DNA of 64,000 nucleotides from Leptotrichia sp. OH3620_COT-345 (GCF_003932895.1 NZ_RQYW01000001.1:1-64000); one strand, 5' to 3'. Numbered from the stretch's first letter, positions 45,442 to 55,532 are shown. Numbers and translations are program-made. The notes: generated from the letters alone by a model not told the origin.

Positions 45442-45969
45442 ATGAAAAAACTATTATTAACAGCATTTTTGGTACTAGGAATTCAATCATTAAGTTGTGA
45501 ATTTATGAATAATCCTGATGTTCTGTTGGGAAGAATAATTACAAAAATAAAACAGGGGAAAAAAACACAAGACATATTCTGTGACAGTGAAGAAATAAAA
45601 ATGGCATATTATCTTGTAGAAAACGGAGACTATAATTTAAATATCGGAATAAATATCGGAATAGGAGAACAAACTACAAATAATGATTTCAAAAATGATT
45701 TTTATAAAAAACTATCTGAATATACCGAACTTCTAAAAACAGTTGACAGAAAAAATTTAAACGGTTTGCCTCTACCTGATAAGGAAGTATTAAGATTTTT
45801 TGGTCAAATTCAGCCTAATAAAAATTTCTTTTTCATAGGAAAATATGAATATGACAGAAAAACGGACAAATATAAAATGATAGTGAATTTAAAAGGAAAA
45901 CAGATTTTTGAGCAAATGGGTCTTTTTAACGGAATTCAGGTAGAATATTCCGATGAAATTATATTTTAA
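45442..45969 (+). CDS. Hypothetical secreted protein (175 aa)
   Basis: An N-terminal signal peptide (MKKLLLTAFLVLGIQSLSCE) is visible. The SLSC stretch resembles a lipobox but lacks the -3 Leu, so lipidation is uncertain. The mature part has two further cysteines and a repeated NIGIG-type strand; no family is recognised. The gene follows AGAGGG and lies between the YdcF-like gene and galU. It is probably periplasmic. Confidence 0.65.
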   Translation: MKKLLLTAFLVLGIQSLSCEFMNNPDVLLGRIITKIKQGKKTQDIFCDSEEIKMAYYLVENGDYNLNIGINIGIGEQTTNNDFKNDFYKKLSEYTELLKTVDRKNLNGLPLPDKEVLRFFGQIQPNKNFFFIGKYEYDRKTDKYKMIVNLKGKQIFEQMGLFNGIQVEYSDEIIF

Positions 45970-46021
45970 TTTAACACGTAAAATTATTGTTTAAATAAAA
46001 ATTTAAAACAGGAGTGAAAAA

Positions 46022-46927
46022 ATGAATCTGAAAAAAATTAGAAAAGCAGTAATTCCGGCAGCAGGATTAGGCACAAGAGTGCTGCCTGCAACAAAGGCTC
46101 AACCTAAAGAAATGCTCGCAATAGTGGATAAACCTGCTTTGCAATATCTGGTTGAAGAACTTGTAGAATCAGGAATAGAAGAAATACTTATAGTAACAGG
46201 AAGAAATAAAGTTTCCATTGAAAATCATTTTGATTATTCTTATGAATTGGAAAAAACTCTTGAAGAAAACGGGAAAAAAGATTTGTTAAAAGTAGTACAT
46301 GATATTTCAAAAATGTCAAATATTTATTATGTAAGACAAAAAAAGCCTCTAGGTCTGGGGCATGCTATCGGTTGTGCTGAAGCATTTGTAGGAAATGAAC
46401 CTTTTGTAGTTCTGCTCGGAGATGATGTAATATACACTGATTCGGCTAAAGGTGAAATTCCTGTAACTAAACAGCTTATAAATAAATACGAGCAATTAAA
46501 TGGAGGGACTATTTTAGGAGTACAAGAAGTTCCTGAAAAAAATGTAAATAAATATGGAATTATTTCTCCTTTAAAAAAAATAGACGAATCTACTGTAGAA
46601 GTTGCAGATTTTGTTGAAAAACCATCTCTGGAAGAAGCACCGAGCAAACTGGCAGCACTGGGAAGATATGTGTTAGAACCTGAAATCTTCAGCTTTTTGA
46701 AAAATACAAAACCCGGAAAAGGTGGAGAAATACAGTTGACAGATGCCATACTTGATATGAAAAAATCGGGAAATAAATTATATGCTTATGATTTTAAAGG
46801 ATTGAGATATGATACAGGCGATAAGTTCGGCATGTTTGTAGCAAACATTGAATTCGGGCTACGTCATCCTGAATTAAAAGATAAAGCCCAAGAATATTTA
46901 AAAAATTTATATGAAAAAATAAAATAA
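46022..46927 (+). CDS. galU: UTP-glucose-1-phosphate uridylyltransferase GalU
   Basis: The 301-residue enzyme makes UDP-glucose from UTP and glucose 1-phosphate. Motifs in order: VIPAAGLGTRVLPATKAQPKEML (nucleotide-binding start), VTGRNKVSIENHFD, QKKPLGLGHAIGCAEAFVG, LLGDDVIY (metal-binding), ADFVEKPSLEEAPSKLAALGRY, and GGEIQLTDAI. It is close to the usual ~290-300 residue length. UDP-glucose feeds glycolipid and polysaccharide synthesis. It is preceded by ACAGGAG, with a short hairpin terminator about 80 bases downstream. Confidence 0.93.
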   Translation: MNLKKIRKAVIPAAGLGTRVLPATKAQPKEMLAIVDKPALQYLVEELVESGIEEILIVTGRNKVSIENHFDYSYELEKTLEENGKKDLLKVVHDISKMSNIYYVRQKKPLGLGHAIGCAEAFVGNEPFVVLLGDDVIYTDSAKGEIPVTKQLINKYEQLNGGTILGVQEVPEKNVNKYGIISPLKKIDESTVEVADFVEKPSLEEAPSKLAALGRYVLEPEIFSFLKNTKPGKGGEIQLTDAILDMKKSGNKLYAYDFKGLRYDTGDKFGMFVANIEFGLRHPELKDKAQEYLKNLYEKIK

Positions 46928-47339
46928 ATTTATTAATGTTTCATAAAAATTTCTATTTTTGCATCCATACTTTTGTACTGAATCATTATAAAGTTAAAAA
47001 ATGTGGAATAAAAAAGGTTTTTATGGAACTTTTTTAATATAATTTTCATAAAAAATATAAAAATAAGAAAAAAATATGTTTATCATTATAGTTAAATACG
47101 GTATAATAAAGAAATGATTTATTTTTGAATTTTTTTAAAACTTACAAAAATCAGTCTTATCTGAGTTTTATATATTTAAAAAGTTTTTATTGCTTTAAAT
47201 AAATTATGATTGTTTTTTTTATAAAACTTAAATATTTAAAAATAGAACTCAAATAATATATAATACAACTATTTAGAAATAAATTTTATTTTAATTAATG
47301 TCAAACTGAAAATAATTATAATTTTATGGAGATAATATA
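46928..47339. other. Intergenic region after galU
   Basis: A short hairpin, AAAAAAGG and AACTTTTTT (about 47009-47036), is a likely galU terminator. A perfect TATAAT at 47102-47107 has no good -35 box. No gene is seen in the remaining ~230 bases before the secreted-protein gene. Confidence 0.45.
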
Positions 47340-48437
47340 ATGAAAAATATAATTTTATTTTATATACTTCTTGCTCTGTTTTCTACCCAAGGTTTTTCTT
47401 TCGGAGCAAATATATCTAAAAAAATAAATCAAAATAATAAAAACTATGAAAAAGTCTCAAAAGAACTTGAAACCACCAAAGAAAAAGAAAAAAAACTTGA
47501 TAGACAGCTTGAAACAACAAAATGTACTGTCAAAAATTCAAAAAAGAAAAGTAATTTACCTTTATGTAAAGATTCAACAACTTTTTCCAGAAATACGACT
47601 ACATATAAAAATAATAAAATATTAAAAGTATATTCTCCTGAAAATGAACCTTTACTTGAGATACCCATTATCGCGGAAACAAATACTAAAAGCGATAAAG
47701 GTAAAGACTTGAATTCAAATGGATTTAATAAAAGAACAAAAGAATATAAAGCAAGCTATGATCATAAAGTTGATGAAAAGCTTAAAGTAGGAATAGGGCT
47801 AAACCATAAAGATAAAGAAATAAGGCAAAACATAGCACAAACAAAACATAAAAAAAATATTGATGATAATAATGTATCAGTAAATACTGAATATGAAAAA
47901 AACGGTATAATTTATAAAGGAAAGGTAGAATATGGAACAGGACATTCTTATAAAAAAGGAATAAAAAATAACACCCCTTCAAGTCATTATGATTATATAA
48001 ATTCCAAAGGAAATATTTCAGTAAAAAAAGATTTGGGAAATAATATAGAACTCGTGCCATCTGCAGGAGTTGAATGGAAAAATATAAATGAAAAAATGGC
48101 ATCTAAAAACGGCAAAAGCTATTCATCAAATTCCGATTCCGATGTGATAGCTTCCACGGGAGTAAAACTCCAGCAGAAATACAATGATAAAATCAGATGG
48201 GAAATAGGAACTGAATATAAACAGAATATGAAAAATGTCTTTTCTGATAAAGGCAACTATAACAAAACTCTCAATAATGATACCTATAAACATAGAACAC
48301 TTGTAACAGGAGGAAATGTAAAATATGAAAAAAATGATTCATTGACATACAAATTTGGATATAATTTTGAAAAAAACAGACTTTATAACAATCATGTCAT
48401 AAACTTCGGAGTTATTTATCAACTAAAAGATCAATAA
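47340..48437 (+). CDS. Secreted protein with N-terminal coiled coil and barrel-like C-terminus
   Basis: The 365-residue protein begins with a signal peptide (cleavage after about GFSFGA). A charged coiled-coil stretch follows (about 26-65, repeated TTKEKEKKLDRQLETTK). The rest, from about 125, alternates polar and apolar residues in strands of 8-12 (KVGIGLNHKD, VNTEYEKNGIIYKGKVEYG, IRWEIGTEYKQN, YKFGYNFEKN, VINFGVIYQL), typical of outer-membrane beta-barrels. The family is not recognised, and the terminal residue is not the usual aromatic. It is probably an outer-membrane or cell-surface protein. Confidence 0.65.
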   Translation: MKNIILFYILLALFSTQGFSFGANISKKINQNNKNYEKVSKELETTKEKEKKLDRQLETTKCTVKNSKKKSNLPLCKDSTTFSRNTTTYKNNKILKVYSPENEPLLEIPIIAETNTKSDKGKDLNSNGFNKRTKEYKASYDHKVDEKLKVGIGLNHKDKEIRQNIAQTKHKKNIDDNNVSVNTEYEKNGIIYKGKVEYGTGHSYKKGIKNNTPSSHYDYINSKGNISVKKDLGNNIELVPSAGVEWKNINEKMASKNGKSYSSNSDSDVIASTGVKLQQKYNDKIRWEIGTEYKQNMKNVFSDKGNYNKTLNNDTYKHRTLVTGGNVKYEKNDSLTYKFGYNFEKNRLYNNHVINFGVIYQLKDQ

Positions 48438-48448
48438 TAGGAGGCGGT

Positions 48449-49966
48449 ATGTTAATAGGAGGAAATGATACAACAAAGAAAATTGATAATTATGCTATAA
48501 CTGTATTAGGAGTGCCGGGAAATGTTCTTATGGAAAATGCAGCAGTTTCTTTTATAAAACATATGGATATGACTTCCGACAGTTATCTTGTAATTTGTGG
48601 AAAAGGAAATAATGGTGGTGACGGTTATGCTATTGCAAGACAACTTCATGTTTCAGAAAAAAATGTATCTATTTTCTGTGTAGATAATATAAATATGAGT
48701 AATGACTGTAAAATAAATTATAATATATGTAAAAAATTAAATATGAAAATATATTATGATATTAAAGAATTGGAACATCTCCTTATCAACAGTAAAATAA
48801 TAGTAGATGCTTTATTCGGAACCGGATTAAATTCTGAGGTTACAGGAAAGTTTAAAGATATAATTAAAAAAATAAATAAATTTTCCGTTAAAGCAAAAGT
48901 GTATTCAGTAGATATCCCTTCAGGAATTAACGGCGATACGGGAGAAATAATGGGAGAAGCGGTAAAAGCATTTAAAACCGTTTCTTTTGTTACATATAAA
49001 AAAGGATTTTTCAATAAAAAAAATGAAAGCTGTTTCGGGAATATAGAAATAGAAAATATAGGTATAAATGAAAATATTTTTTCAGAATTGACAGATGATT
49101 ATTATCTTACCAAAAAATTCATTAGAAGATATATTATCGGACGTAATAAAGATTTTCATAAAGGAAATTTTGGAAAAGTACTAATTTTTGCAGGAAGTAA
49201 AGGTTTTTCAGGTGCTGCAAAAATAACTGTAAATTCTTGTGTCAGAAGTGGTGCAGGACTAGTCACTTTACTTACTTATATTGATATTGTTGACAATATC
49301 AGTTCATCTATCATAGAAGCAATGACAATCGAAATAGATAATAGCTGCCTTAAAAAAAACTTTGAAGAAATAGAAAAAGTAATTTTAAATTCTGATGTTG
49401 TTGCCATTGGACCGGGTATAGGAAAGACAGAAAATTCCTTTAATATTTTTAAAAAAATTATAAATTACAAAAAAAATAATAAAGGCAATAAAATAAATTT
49501 AGTTATAGATGCTGACGGATTGAATCTCCTTTCAGAAAATAAAAAAATTTTTGAAAAAATTAAAGGTAGAACTGTTTTAACACCTCATTTAGTTGAATTT
49601 TCAAGGTTAACAGGAATAACTCCTGAAAACATTGAAAAAAATAAATTTGAAATTTGTAAGAATTTTGCTTTATCCAAAGGGGTTATATTGCTTTTAAAAG
49701 GCAGAAATACTTTAATAACTAACGGAAAAAAAACTTATATAAACAGTACCGGAAATCCTCATATGGCAAACGGAGGAATGGGTGATTGTCTAACCGGGAT
49801 AATTGCATCTCTTATAGGACAAAATTACGGATTAATAGAAAGTGCCAATATAGGTGCTTTTCTTCATGGATATATTGCTGACGAATTGCTGAAAAAACAA
49901 TATATTATAAATGCTTCTCACATAATTCAAACTCTTCCTGAATATATGAGAAAATTATTTATATAA
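48449..49966 (+). CDS. nnr: Bifunctional NAD(P)H-hydrate epimerase/dehydratase (NnrE-NnrD fusion)
   Basis: The 505-residue repair enzyme restores damaged NAD(P)H hydrates. The N-terminal epimerase domain (about 1-215) has MENAAVSF, ICGKGNNGGDGYAIARQL and VDALFGTGL...VDIPSGINGDTG. The C-terminal ADP-dependent dehydratase domain (about 225-505) has KGNFGKVLIFAGSKGFSGAA, AIGPGIGKTENS, DADGLNLL, TPHLVEFSRLTG and the catalytic GNPHMANGGMGDCLTGIIA. Both domains look complete. It is preceded by AGGAGGCGG and followed by ribF after about 70 bases. Confidence 0.92.
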   Translation: MLIGGNDTTKKIDNYAITVLGVPGNVLMENAAVSFIKHMDMTSDSYLVICGKGNNGGDGYAIARQLHVSEKNVSIFCVDNINMSNDCKINYNICKKLNMKIYYDIKELEHLLINSKIIVDALFGTGLNSEVTGKFKDIIKKINKFSVKAKVYSVDIPSGINGDTGEIMGEAVKAFKTVSFVTYKKGFFNKKNESCFGNIEIENIGINENIFSELTDDYYLTKKFIRRYIIGRNKDFHKGNFGKVLIFAGSKGFSGAAKITVNSCVRSGAGLVTLLTYIDIVDNISSSIIEAMTIEIDNSCLKKNFEEIEKVILNSDVVAIGPGIGKTENSFNIFKKIINYKKNNKGNKINLVIDADGLNLLSENKKIFEKIKGRTVLTPHLVEFSRLTGITPENIEKNKFEICKNFALSKGVILLLKGRNTLITNGKKTYINSTGNPHMANGGMGDCLTGIIASLIGQNYGLIESANIGAFLHGYIADELLKKQYIINASHIIQTLPEYMRKLFI

Positions 49967-50038
49967 AATACTTGCTAATATTGGAAATAATATATATAAT
50001 ATAGTTCAGAATAAATTTTATTTAGGAAGTTGAAGAAA

Positions 50039-51040
50039 ATGAGTATAAAAATAATTTCAAAAAATCAGAAAAATATAGAAGAATTTTTAAAATTTAGAAA
50101 TATGAATTGTTCAAATGCTGATGATATAAAGGAAAGTCAGAATATTGTTATTTTGGGAAATTTTGATGGAGTCCATGAAGGACATAGAAAAATTTTTGAC
50201 AGTGCTGTAAAAAAATCTCTTTTAAAAGGATATAAAAGCGTAGTTTATACTTTTTCTGAATATCCTCAAAAAAAGGAAAGTAGAATTACTACACCTTCGG
50301 AAAAACTGGAATTAATAAGTGGAGCTGATATTAATTACATATATTTAGATGAATTTGAAGATGTGAAAAATTTTTCACCTGAAGAATTTGTAGATAAAAT
50401 TTTAATTAAAACATTAAATACAAAAGAAATATACTGCGGATTCAATTTTACTTTTGGAAAAAATAAGTCAGGAAATATTAAAGTTCTTGACAATATAATT
50501 AGAGAAAAGTATAACAACAGTATAGCACTTAATGTTCAACCACCTGTCTTAGACAATGAAAACGAAATAATAAGCAGTACAAGGATAAGAAGGTATATTG
50601 AAAAGTCTGATTTGACTAAAATGAAAGAGCTGCTAGGACATAATTTTATTATTATGGGAAAAGTCATACATGGAAAAAAATTAGGAAGAACTCTAGGCTT
50701 TCCTACAGCAAATCTGACTTTTGAAAATAGGATTTATCCTGAATTTGGAGTATATGGAGTATATATTCACATCGAAGGAGAGAATAAAATTTACCATGGT
50801 GCAATGAATATCGGTAAAAATCCCACTGTAGAAAGTGATTGCCTGAATGTAGAAACGCATATATTTGACTTTGACAAAGATATATATGGAAAAATTATAT
50901 TAATCGAAATTCTTGAAAAAATAAGGGATGAAGTAAAACTCAATTCCTTAGATGAACTTATGAAAAAAATTGAGGATACTACTCATACTTGGAGAAAAAG
51001 AATAGATGAAAAATACTACGATACAAGTAAAAATAGATAA
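50039..51040 (+). CDS. ribF: Bifunctional riboflavin kinase/FAD synthetase
   Basis: The protein of about 333 residues makes FMN and FAD from riboflavin. The N-terminal FAD synthetase half has NFDGVHEGHRKIF and FNFTFGKNKSG, and the SSTRIRRYIEKSDL motif near 180. The C-terminal riboflavin kinase domain shows GKVIHGKKLGRTLGFPTANL and MNIGKNPTV. The ATG at 50039, 9 bases after AGGAAG, is chosen over an in-frame TTG at 50030 that abuts the site. Its 3' end overlaps scpA by 35 bases. Confidence 0.92.
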   Translation: MSIKIISKNQKNIEEFLKFRNMNCSNADDIKESQNIVILGNFDGVHEGHRKIFDSAVKKSLLKGYKSVVYTFSEYPQKKESRITTPSEKLELISGADINYIYLDEFEDVKNFSPEEFVDKILIKTLNTKEIYCGFNFTFGKNKSGNIKVLDNIIREKYNNSIALNVQPPVLDNENEIISSTRIRRYIEKSDLTKMKELLGHNFIIMGKVIHGKKLGRTLGFPTANLTFENRIYPEFGVYGVYIHIEGENKIYHGAMNIGKNPTVESDCLNVETHIFDFDKDIYGKIILIEILEKIRDEVKLNSLDELMKKIEDTTHTWRKRIDEKYYDTSKNR

Positions 51041-51704
51041 TTTTGAAGGACCTCTTGACCTTCTTATACATTTAATTGAAAAAAAACAGATGAAAATTAC
51101 TGAAATAAATATTTCACAAATAATAGATGATTACCTGATTTATATAAAACAACAAAAAAATGAAAATCTGAAAATAAAAGTTGAATTTTTGATTATGGCA
51201 ACAGATCTTATTGAAATAAAGGCATATTCAATATTAAACAAGGAAAAAAAGGATGAAAAAATAGAAGATCTTGAAAGAAAACTTATGGAGTACAAACTTT
51301 TTAAGGAAATTTCAGAATTATTTTCAGAATACGAAAATGAATATAATGTGCCATATAAACGAACAGGAACAAAAAATATTGAAACTGCCTTAATAGAATA
51401 CGATATCTCAAAATTGACTCTGGAAACTTTATTGAACAGCTTTAAAGCGTTATTGGAAGAGGAAGATAAGGAAAAGCTTATTTTAAATCTGGAAGAGGAT
51501 TATTCCACAGAAGATGCGGTGGATGAAATAAATGAAATTATGATTACTGAAAATAGGATAAGTTTCAGTACATTATTGAAAAATAAATTTACAAAATCAA
51601 GAATAGTTTCGTTATTTTTATGTATACTCGAAATGTTTAAAAGCGGCTATATAGATATAGTCAGTGATGAAAAAGAATTTTATATACAAAAGTTATCATC
51701 ATAA
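51006..51704 (+). CDS. scpA: Segregation and condensation protein A
   Basis: The 232-residue kleisin subunit of the SMC condensin complex opens with the family signature VKIDNFEGPLDLLIHLIEKKQM. It has the ITEINISQIIDDYLIYI helix and the C-terminal winged helix near SRIVSLFLCILEMFKSGYIDI. It is slightly short but complete. It overlaps ribF by 35 bases, so translation is coupled. No scpB gene lies nearby in the window. MurJ follows after 20 bases. Confidence 0.9.
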   Translation: MKNTTIQVKIDNFEGPLDLLIHLIEKKQMKITEINISQIIDDYLIYIKQQKNENLKIKVEFLIMATDLIEIKAYSILNKEKKDEKIEDLERKLMEYKLFKEISELFSEYENEYNVPYKRTGTKNIETALIEYDISKLTLETLLNSFKALLEEEDKEKLILNLEEDYSTEDAVDEINEIMITENRISFSTLLKNKFTKSRIVSLFLCILEMFKSGYIDIVSDEKEFYIQKLSS

Positions 51705-51724
51705 CAGAAAGGTAAATTTTATTA

Positions 51725-53206
51725 ATGTTTAAATCAAGTTTTATTGTTATGACCATAAATATGCTTAGTAGACTGCTCGGTCTAATAAGAGAAATGATAA
51801 TAGGAAGTATGTTTGGAGCTACCGGATTTACTGATGCATATGTCAGTGCTACTAAGATTCCTAATTTTTTTACAACGTTGTTTGGAGAAGGCTCACTTGG
51901 AACGGTTTTTATTCCAATTTATAATAAAGGCCTTGAAGAAAAAGGAAAAGAAAAAACCGATGATTTTGTTTTTTCCCTATTGAACCTTATCATTGCCTTT
52001 ACATCAACTTTATCAATTATAATGATAGTTTTTTCAAGACCAATTTTAAAAGTGACTACAGGATTTAATGATCCTCAGAGGTTTGAAATAGCAAATAATT
52101 TACTGAAAATAGTGGCATTTTATTTTTTATTTATTGCTCTTTCAGGGGTAGTTGCCTCACTTTTAAATAACTACAAAAAATTTGCTATTGCAGCTTCTAC
52201 AGGACTTGTTTTTAACTTGACAATAATAATAGGAACTTTATTTACATCAAAAAAATGGGGAATTTATGGTTTGGGAACAGCATATCTGCTATCTGGAGTT
52301 TTTCAACTTGGGATGATGCTTCCCCAGTTTTTTCAAATAATGAAAAAATATAAATTCCTATTTAATCTCAAAGATGAATATGTTCAGGAAATGTTTAAAC
52401 TCATGATACCTACATTAATAGGAATATTTGGATATCAAATTAATGAAATAGTAGATAATCGATTTGCTACCACTCTTCCTCCGGGAACTGCAAGTGCTTT
52501 AAATTATGCAAGTAGACTTTATTTATTACCAATAGGTGTCTTTGCAATATCATTATCGGTCGTAATTTTTCCTACATTATCACAAGCGGTAGTAAAAAAA
52601 CAGACAAAAAAAGTAAAAAACACTATACAAAAAGGCCTGAATATGTTGGCATTTCTTATTATTCCGTCTTCGACCATACTTATGGGATATGCTGAGCCTA
52701 TAGTTACACTTATATATAAAAGAGGACATTTTTCAGATAAAGGAGTTGTAATAACTTCAGAGGCACTACAATTTTATGCTTTAGGGCTTTTATTTTTTTC
52801 TACAATACATTTGCTGACACGAAGCCATTATGTATATAAAGACAGAATATTACCTGTGATTTCATCATTTACCGCAATCTTTATAAATATTTTATTGGAT
52901 TTTCTCTTATATAAAAAATATGCCCATGTGGGACTTACAATTGCAACCTCCTTTTCAGCTATGATAAACTATATAATATTACTTATTTCTTTAAATAAAA
53001 GGCATATTAAGTTGAATAAAATGATTTATTTGAAATTTCTTTTTCTCTCGTCAGTAACATCACTTACTGCTTATTATATTTCAAATAAGATAAATACCCC
53101 TTATTTAGGAAAATTCAGTATTTTAATTAATATAGCAGCATTTGCTGTCTTATATCTGAGTATGTGGATAATATTAATAATGATAAAAAGATCAAAAAGA
53201 AAATAA
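51725..53206 (+). CDS. murJ: Lipid II flippase MurJ (MviN)
   Basis: The 493-residue integral membrane protein has about 14 helices. The N-terminal MurJ motif is clear: MLSRLLGLIREMIIGSMFGATGFTDAYVSATKIPN, with the cavity arginines. FTTLFGEGSLGTVFIPIY follows, and later INEIVDNRFATTLPPGTASALNYASRL. It flips the peptidoglycan precursor lipid II across the inner membrane. It is the last gene of the nnr-ribF-scpA-murJ group and is closed by a terminator. Confidence 0.92.
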   Translation: MFKSSFIVMTINMLSRLLGLIREMIIGSMFGATGFTDAYVSATKIPNFFTTLFGEGSLGTVFIPIYNKGLEEKGKEKTDDFVFSLLNLIIAFTSTLSIIMIVFSRPILKVTTGFNDPQRFEIANNLLKIVAFYFLFIALSGVVASLLNNYKKFAIAASTGLVFNLTIIIGTLFTSKKWGIYGLGTAYLLSGVFQLGMMLPQFFQIMKKYKFLFNLKDEYVQEMFKLMIPTLIGIFGYQINEIVDNRFATTLPPGTASALNYASRLYLLPIGVFAISLSVVIFPTLSQAVVKKQTKKVKNTIQKGLNMLAFLIIPSSTILMGYAEPIVTLIYKRGHFSDKGVVITSEALQFYALGLLFFSTIHLLTRSHYVYKDRILPVISSFTAIFINILLDFLLYKKYAHVGLTIATSFSAMINYIILLISLNKRHIKLNKMIYLKFLFLSSVTSLTAYYISNKINTPYLGKFSILINIAAFAVLYLSMWIILIMIKRSKRK

Positions 53207-53220
53207 AATATGAAACTTAG

Positions 53221-53248
53221 TCACTGTTTATGAGAGCAGTGATTTTTT
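53221..53248 (+). terminator. Terminator after murJ
   Basis: TCACTG (53221-53226), 10-base loop, CAGTGA (53237-53242), then TTTTTTAT. A compact, classical Rho-independent terminator directly after the murJ stop codon. Confidence 0.85.
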
Positions 53249-54086
53249 ATTTTACAAAGTATTTTTAAATTTCAAATAATTGTAAAAGTAAGAAAAAATA
53301 ATAAATTGAAAAAATATACATTTAATATTTGAGTTAAATAAAAAATACAGATAATAAATGCAGAAGATTATTTAAAAAAAAGGGGTAAACTTGTTTCCGG
53401 TTTATTCAATAAACTTTTAAACGGTTTATTTTAATCTTGATTATAGTTTATTTTAAAAATGTGGAAAAGTAGATATTTTTTTTGTGTGTCTTTTTAAAAA
53501 ATACACTGCATTTATTTGTTTACTTTAAATTTTCCTGTATTAAAAAAACAAAAGCAACATATTTATGTAGGAAATGTGGAAAACTTTTGAATAGTTTTCA
53601 AAATAAAAAAGGTTAAAAAATTACAGTACAAGTTTAAAATAAAATGTTAATCTGAATTTTAAAAAATTATTCAACAAGTTATTGAATAAAAAAATATATT
53701 ATAAATTTTATGATTTTTTAATTTTTATAAAATTAGTAAAAATATTAAGTTTTTAATTTTATATATAATTAGAGAAGTGTTTTTAATCTAATAAAATTAT
53801 TTTTTATAATATCTATAAGGCAAAATATATAGAAATGTTTTTAATTTTAAAATCATCGGAAATATGATTTCAAATTCTTTGCGAGGTGAAAATTGATATT
53901 TAATAATATAAATTTTAAAAAATAAAAAAACTGTTTTATAAATTAAACAGTTTTCCTATTTGTAATTTTATATTTATTCAAATGTAACTTAAAAAATATG
54001 TTATTAAAATTGGAAAATTATTTTTCACTTATAAAACAGTATTTTTTATAATAAACCGGATTATGCATAGCTTTTTTCTTAAATTT
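53249..54086. other. Gene-free region between convergent murJ and acyl-CoA dehydrogenase genes
   Basis: About 840 AT-rich bases with no supportable ORF. It holds two ATGTGGAAAA sequences (53459-53468 and 53574-53583; reverse complement TTTTCCACAT, matching the TTWTNCACA DnaA-box form). Several GTTTATT repeats lie at 53400-53460, with an inverted repeat TTATTCAA/TTGAATAA (about 53669-53692). A terminator-like stem AAAACTGTTT/AAACAGTTTT sits at 53927-53954, probably serving the minus-strand gene. Confidence 0.5.
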
Positions 54087-55532
54087 TTAGCAATATTCAA
54101 AATCTAAAATATCCTTTTTTATATCCTTAATAAGAAATTCTGATAAATCTGGAAGTTCTGTTTGAATTAGAACAAAAAGTTTGGATATAATTTTCCCTGT
54201 AAATACTTTCTTTATCTGGTCTATTTCATTTAAAGAATATTTTTTCATAAAAGATATAATGTCATCTATTTTTTGAATTATATTTTCTGTAGAAACGGAA
54301 AGCACTTTAAATCTTTTATCAGATATAAATCTATCATAAATAGTCAGTTCTTTGTTAATTTTTACTCCCATTTTCTTTTCTTCGGCAGTAGCTTTGGAAA
54401 ATTGATCATAAATTTCTGCATATAGCATATCATTAGGACCTTCAAAAATAGTAAAAGGCCTAAAATCAATTGCAATGTTACTCATCGGATGGCCATACTC
54501 AAATCCTTTGGCACCTAATAATTTCTGAGCTGTTTTTGCAGCTTCATAAGTATAATCCGTTGATAAGCTTTTAATTATATTTGCTTCCATAAGTTTATCA
54601 GCTACCGACTTATCAGGAGAAATATTATTACAAGTATAATTATATAAAACTTGAGAAGCAGCATATTTTTTTCGAATTTCTTCAATTTCTCTTTCTACAA
54701 ATTTTATCTCACTTCTTGAATATTTTTTTATATTTTTTAAAATATATTCCATTATTCCATGTGTCATTCCGATAAGCTGTAGACGACTTCTTATAAATAT
54801 ATTCTGAAATTCCCTTAATGAATTAGCTCTAGAGTCAGAAAGCTGAATAATATATTTTGAAGGTATAAGAGCATCAATTTTATTTACGGCATATCTTACA
54901 GCTTTCAAACCTTCCGATTTCAGTACATCATATTTTATATATTTTTTAGGTACAAATATAAGGCTTATAGCCTTTGAAATTCTCCCGTCTTTTTTTTCTT
55001 TGGCTGCAACAAGAAGAAAATCACTTTGGGAATTACCCTGCCAATATTTAGTAGATTTTAAACGAACAGTATTTTCATCAACATATTCATAATATGACTG
55101 CATTTCTTTAGCAATGGCAGAGCCTGATGTTTCTGGTTCAGTTATGGCAAGTCCGCCACCTTCACCGTTAAATATTAGTTCAAGTCCTTTTGTGATCTGT
55201 TCAGAATTTCCAAATTCGGTAAGTGGTTGAAGAACCAACGCCCCTTCAATTCCGGTTCTTAATGTTACAGGAACTCCATAATTTCCTGCAATTCTCAATA
55301 CTTCCTGAATTTCAAATTGATTTGCTTTTCTTCCTCCAAATTTTTCAGTCAAAAAGGGTAAAAGTAATCCATGTTTTTTTATATAGAGCCATTTATCTTC
55401 AGGTAAATAGTTCATTAAATTTATTTTTTCCATATTTTCCGCTGAAAATATATCATTAAAAGCTTTCTTTATATTGTTCAGAAACTCATTAGTATTCATT
55501 TTTACAAGAGCTTCATCAATTAAATTAAGCAT
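54087..55532 (-). CDS. Acyl-CoA dehydrogenase family protein
   Basis: The 481-residue flavoenzyme has the acyl-CoA dehydrogenase layout: a helical N-domain (LPFLTEKFGGRKANQFE), a middle strand domain with FAD/substrate motifs (LAITEPETSGSAIA and TKYWQGNSQSD), and a C-terminal helical domain (AAKTAQKLLGAKGFEYGHPMSN, IFEGPNDMLYAEIY). The Glu in IFEGPND is at the position of the common catalytic base or its neighbour. No electron-transfer flavoprotein or beta-oxidation gene is adjacent. It is preceded by GGGAGGT. The substrate is unknown. Confidence 0.82.
   Translation of the reverse strand: MLNLIDEALVKMNTNEFLNNIKKAFNDIFSAENMEKINLMNYLPEDKWLYIKKHGLLLPFLTEKFGGRKANQFEIQEVLRIAGNYGVPVTLRTGIEGALVLQPLTEFGNSEQITKGLELIFNGEGGGLAITEPETSGSAIAKEMQSYYEYVDENTVRLKSTKYWQGNSQSDFLLVAAKEKKDGRISKAISLIFVPKKYIKYDVLKSEGLKAVRYAVNKIDALIPSKYIIQLSDSRANSLREFQNIFIRSRLQLIGMTHGIMEYILKNIKKYSRSEIKFVEREIEEIRKKYAASQVLYNYTCNNISPDKSVADKLMEANIIKSLSTDYTYEAAKTAQKLLGAKGFEYGHPMSNIAIDFRPFTIFEGPNDMLYAEIYDQFSKATAEEKKMGVKINKELTIYDRFISDKRFKVLSVSTENIIQKIDDIISFMKKYSLNEIDQIKKVFTGKIISKLFVLIQTELPDLSEFLIKDIKKDILDFEYC

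Noticed and set aside
53249-54086. Chromosomal replication origin
   Set aside because: Only two DnaA-box-like sequences, no dnaA, dnaN, gidA or rpmH nearby, and convergent flanking genes; kept only as a low-interest observation.
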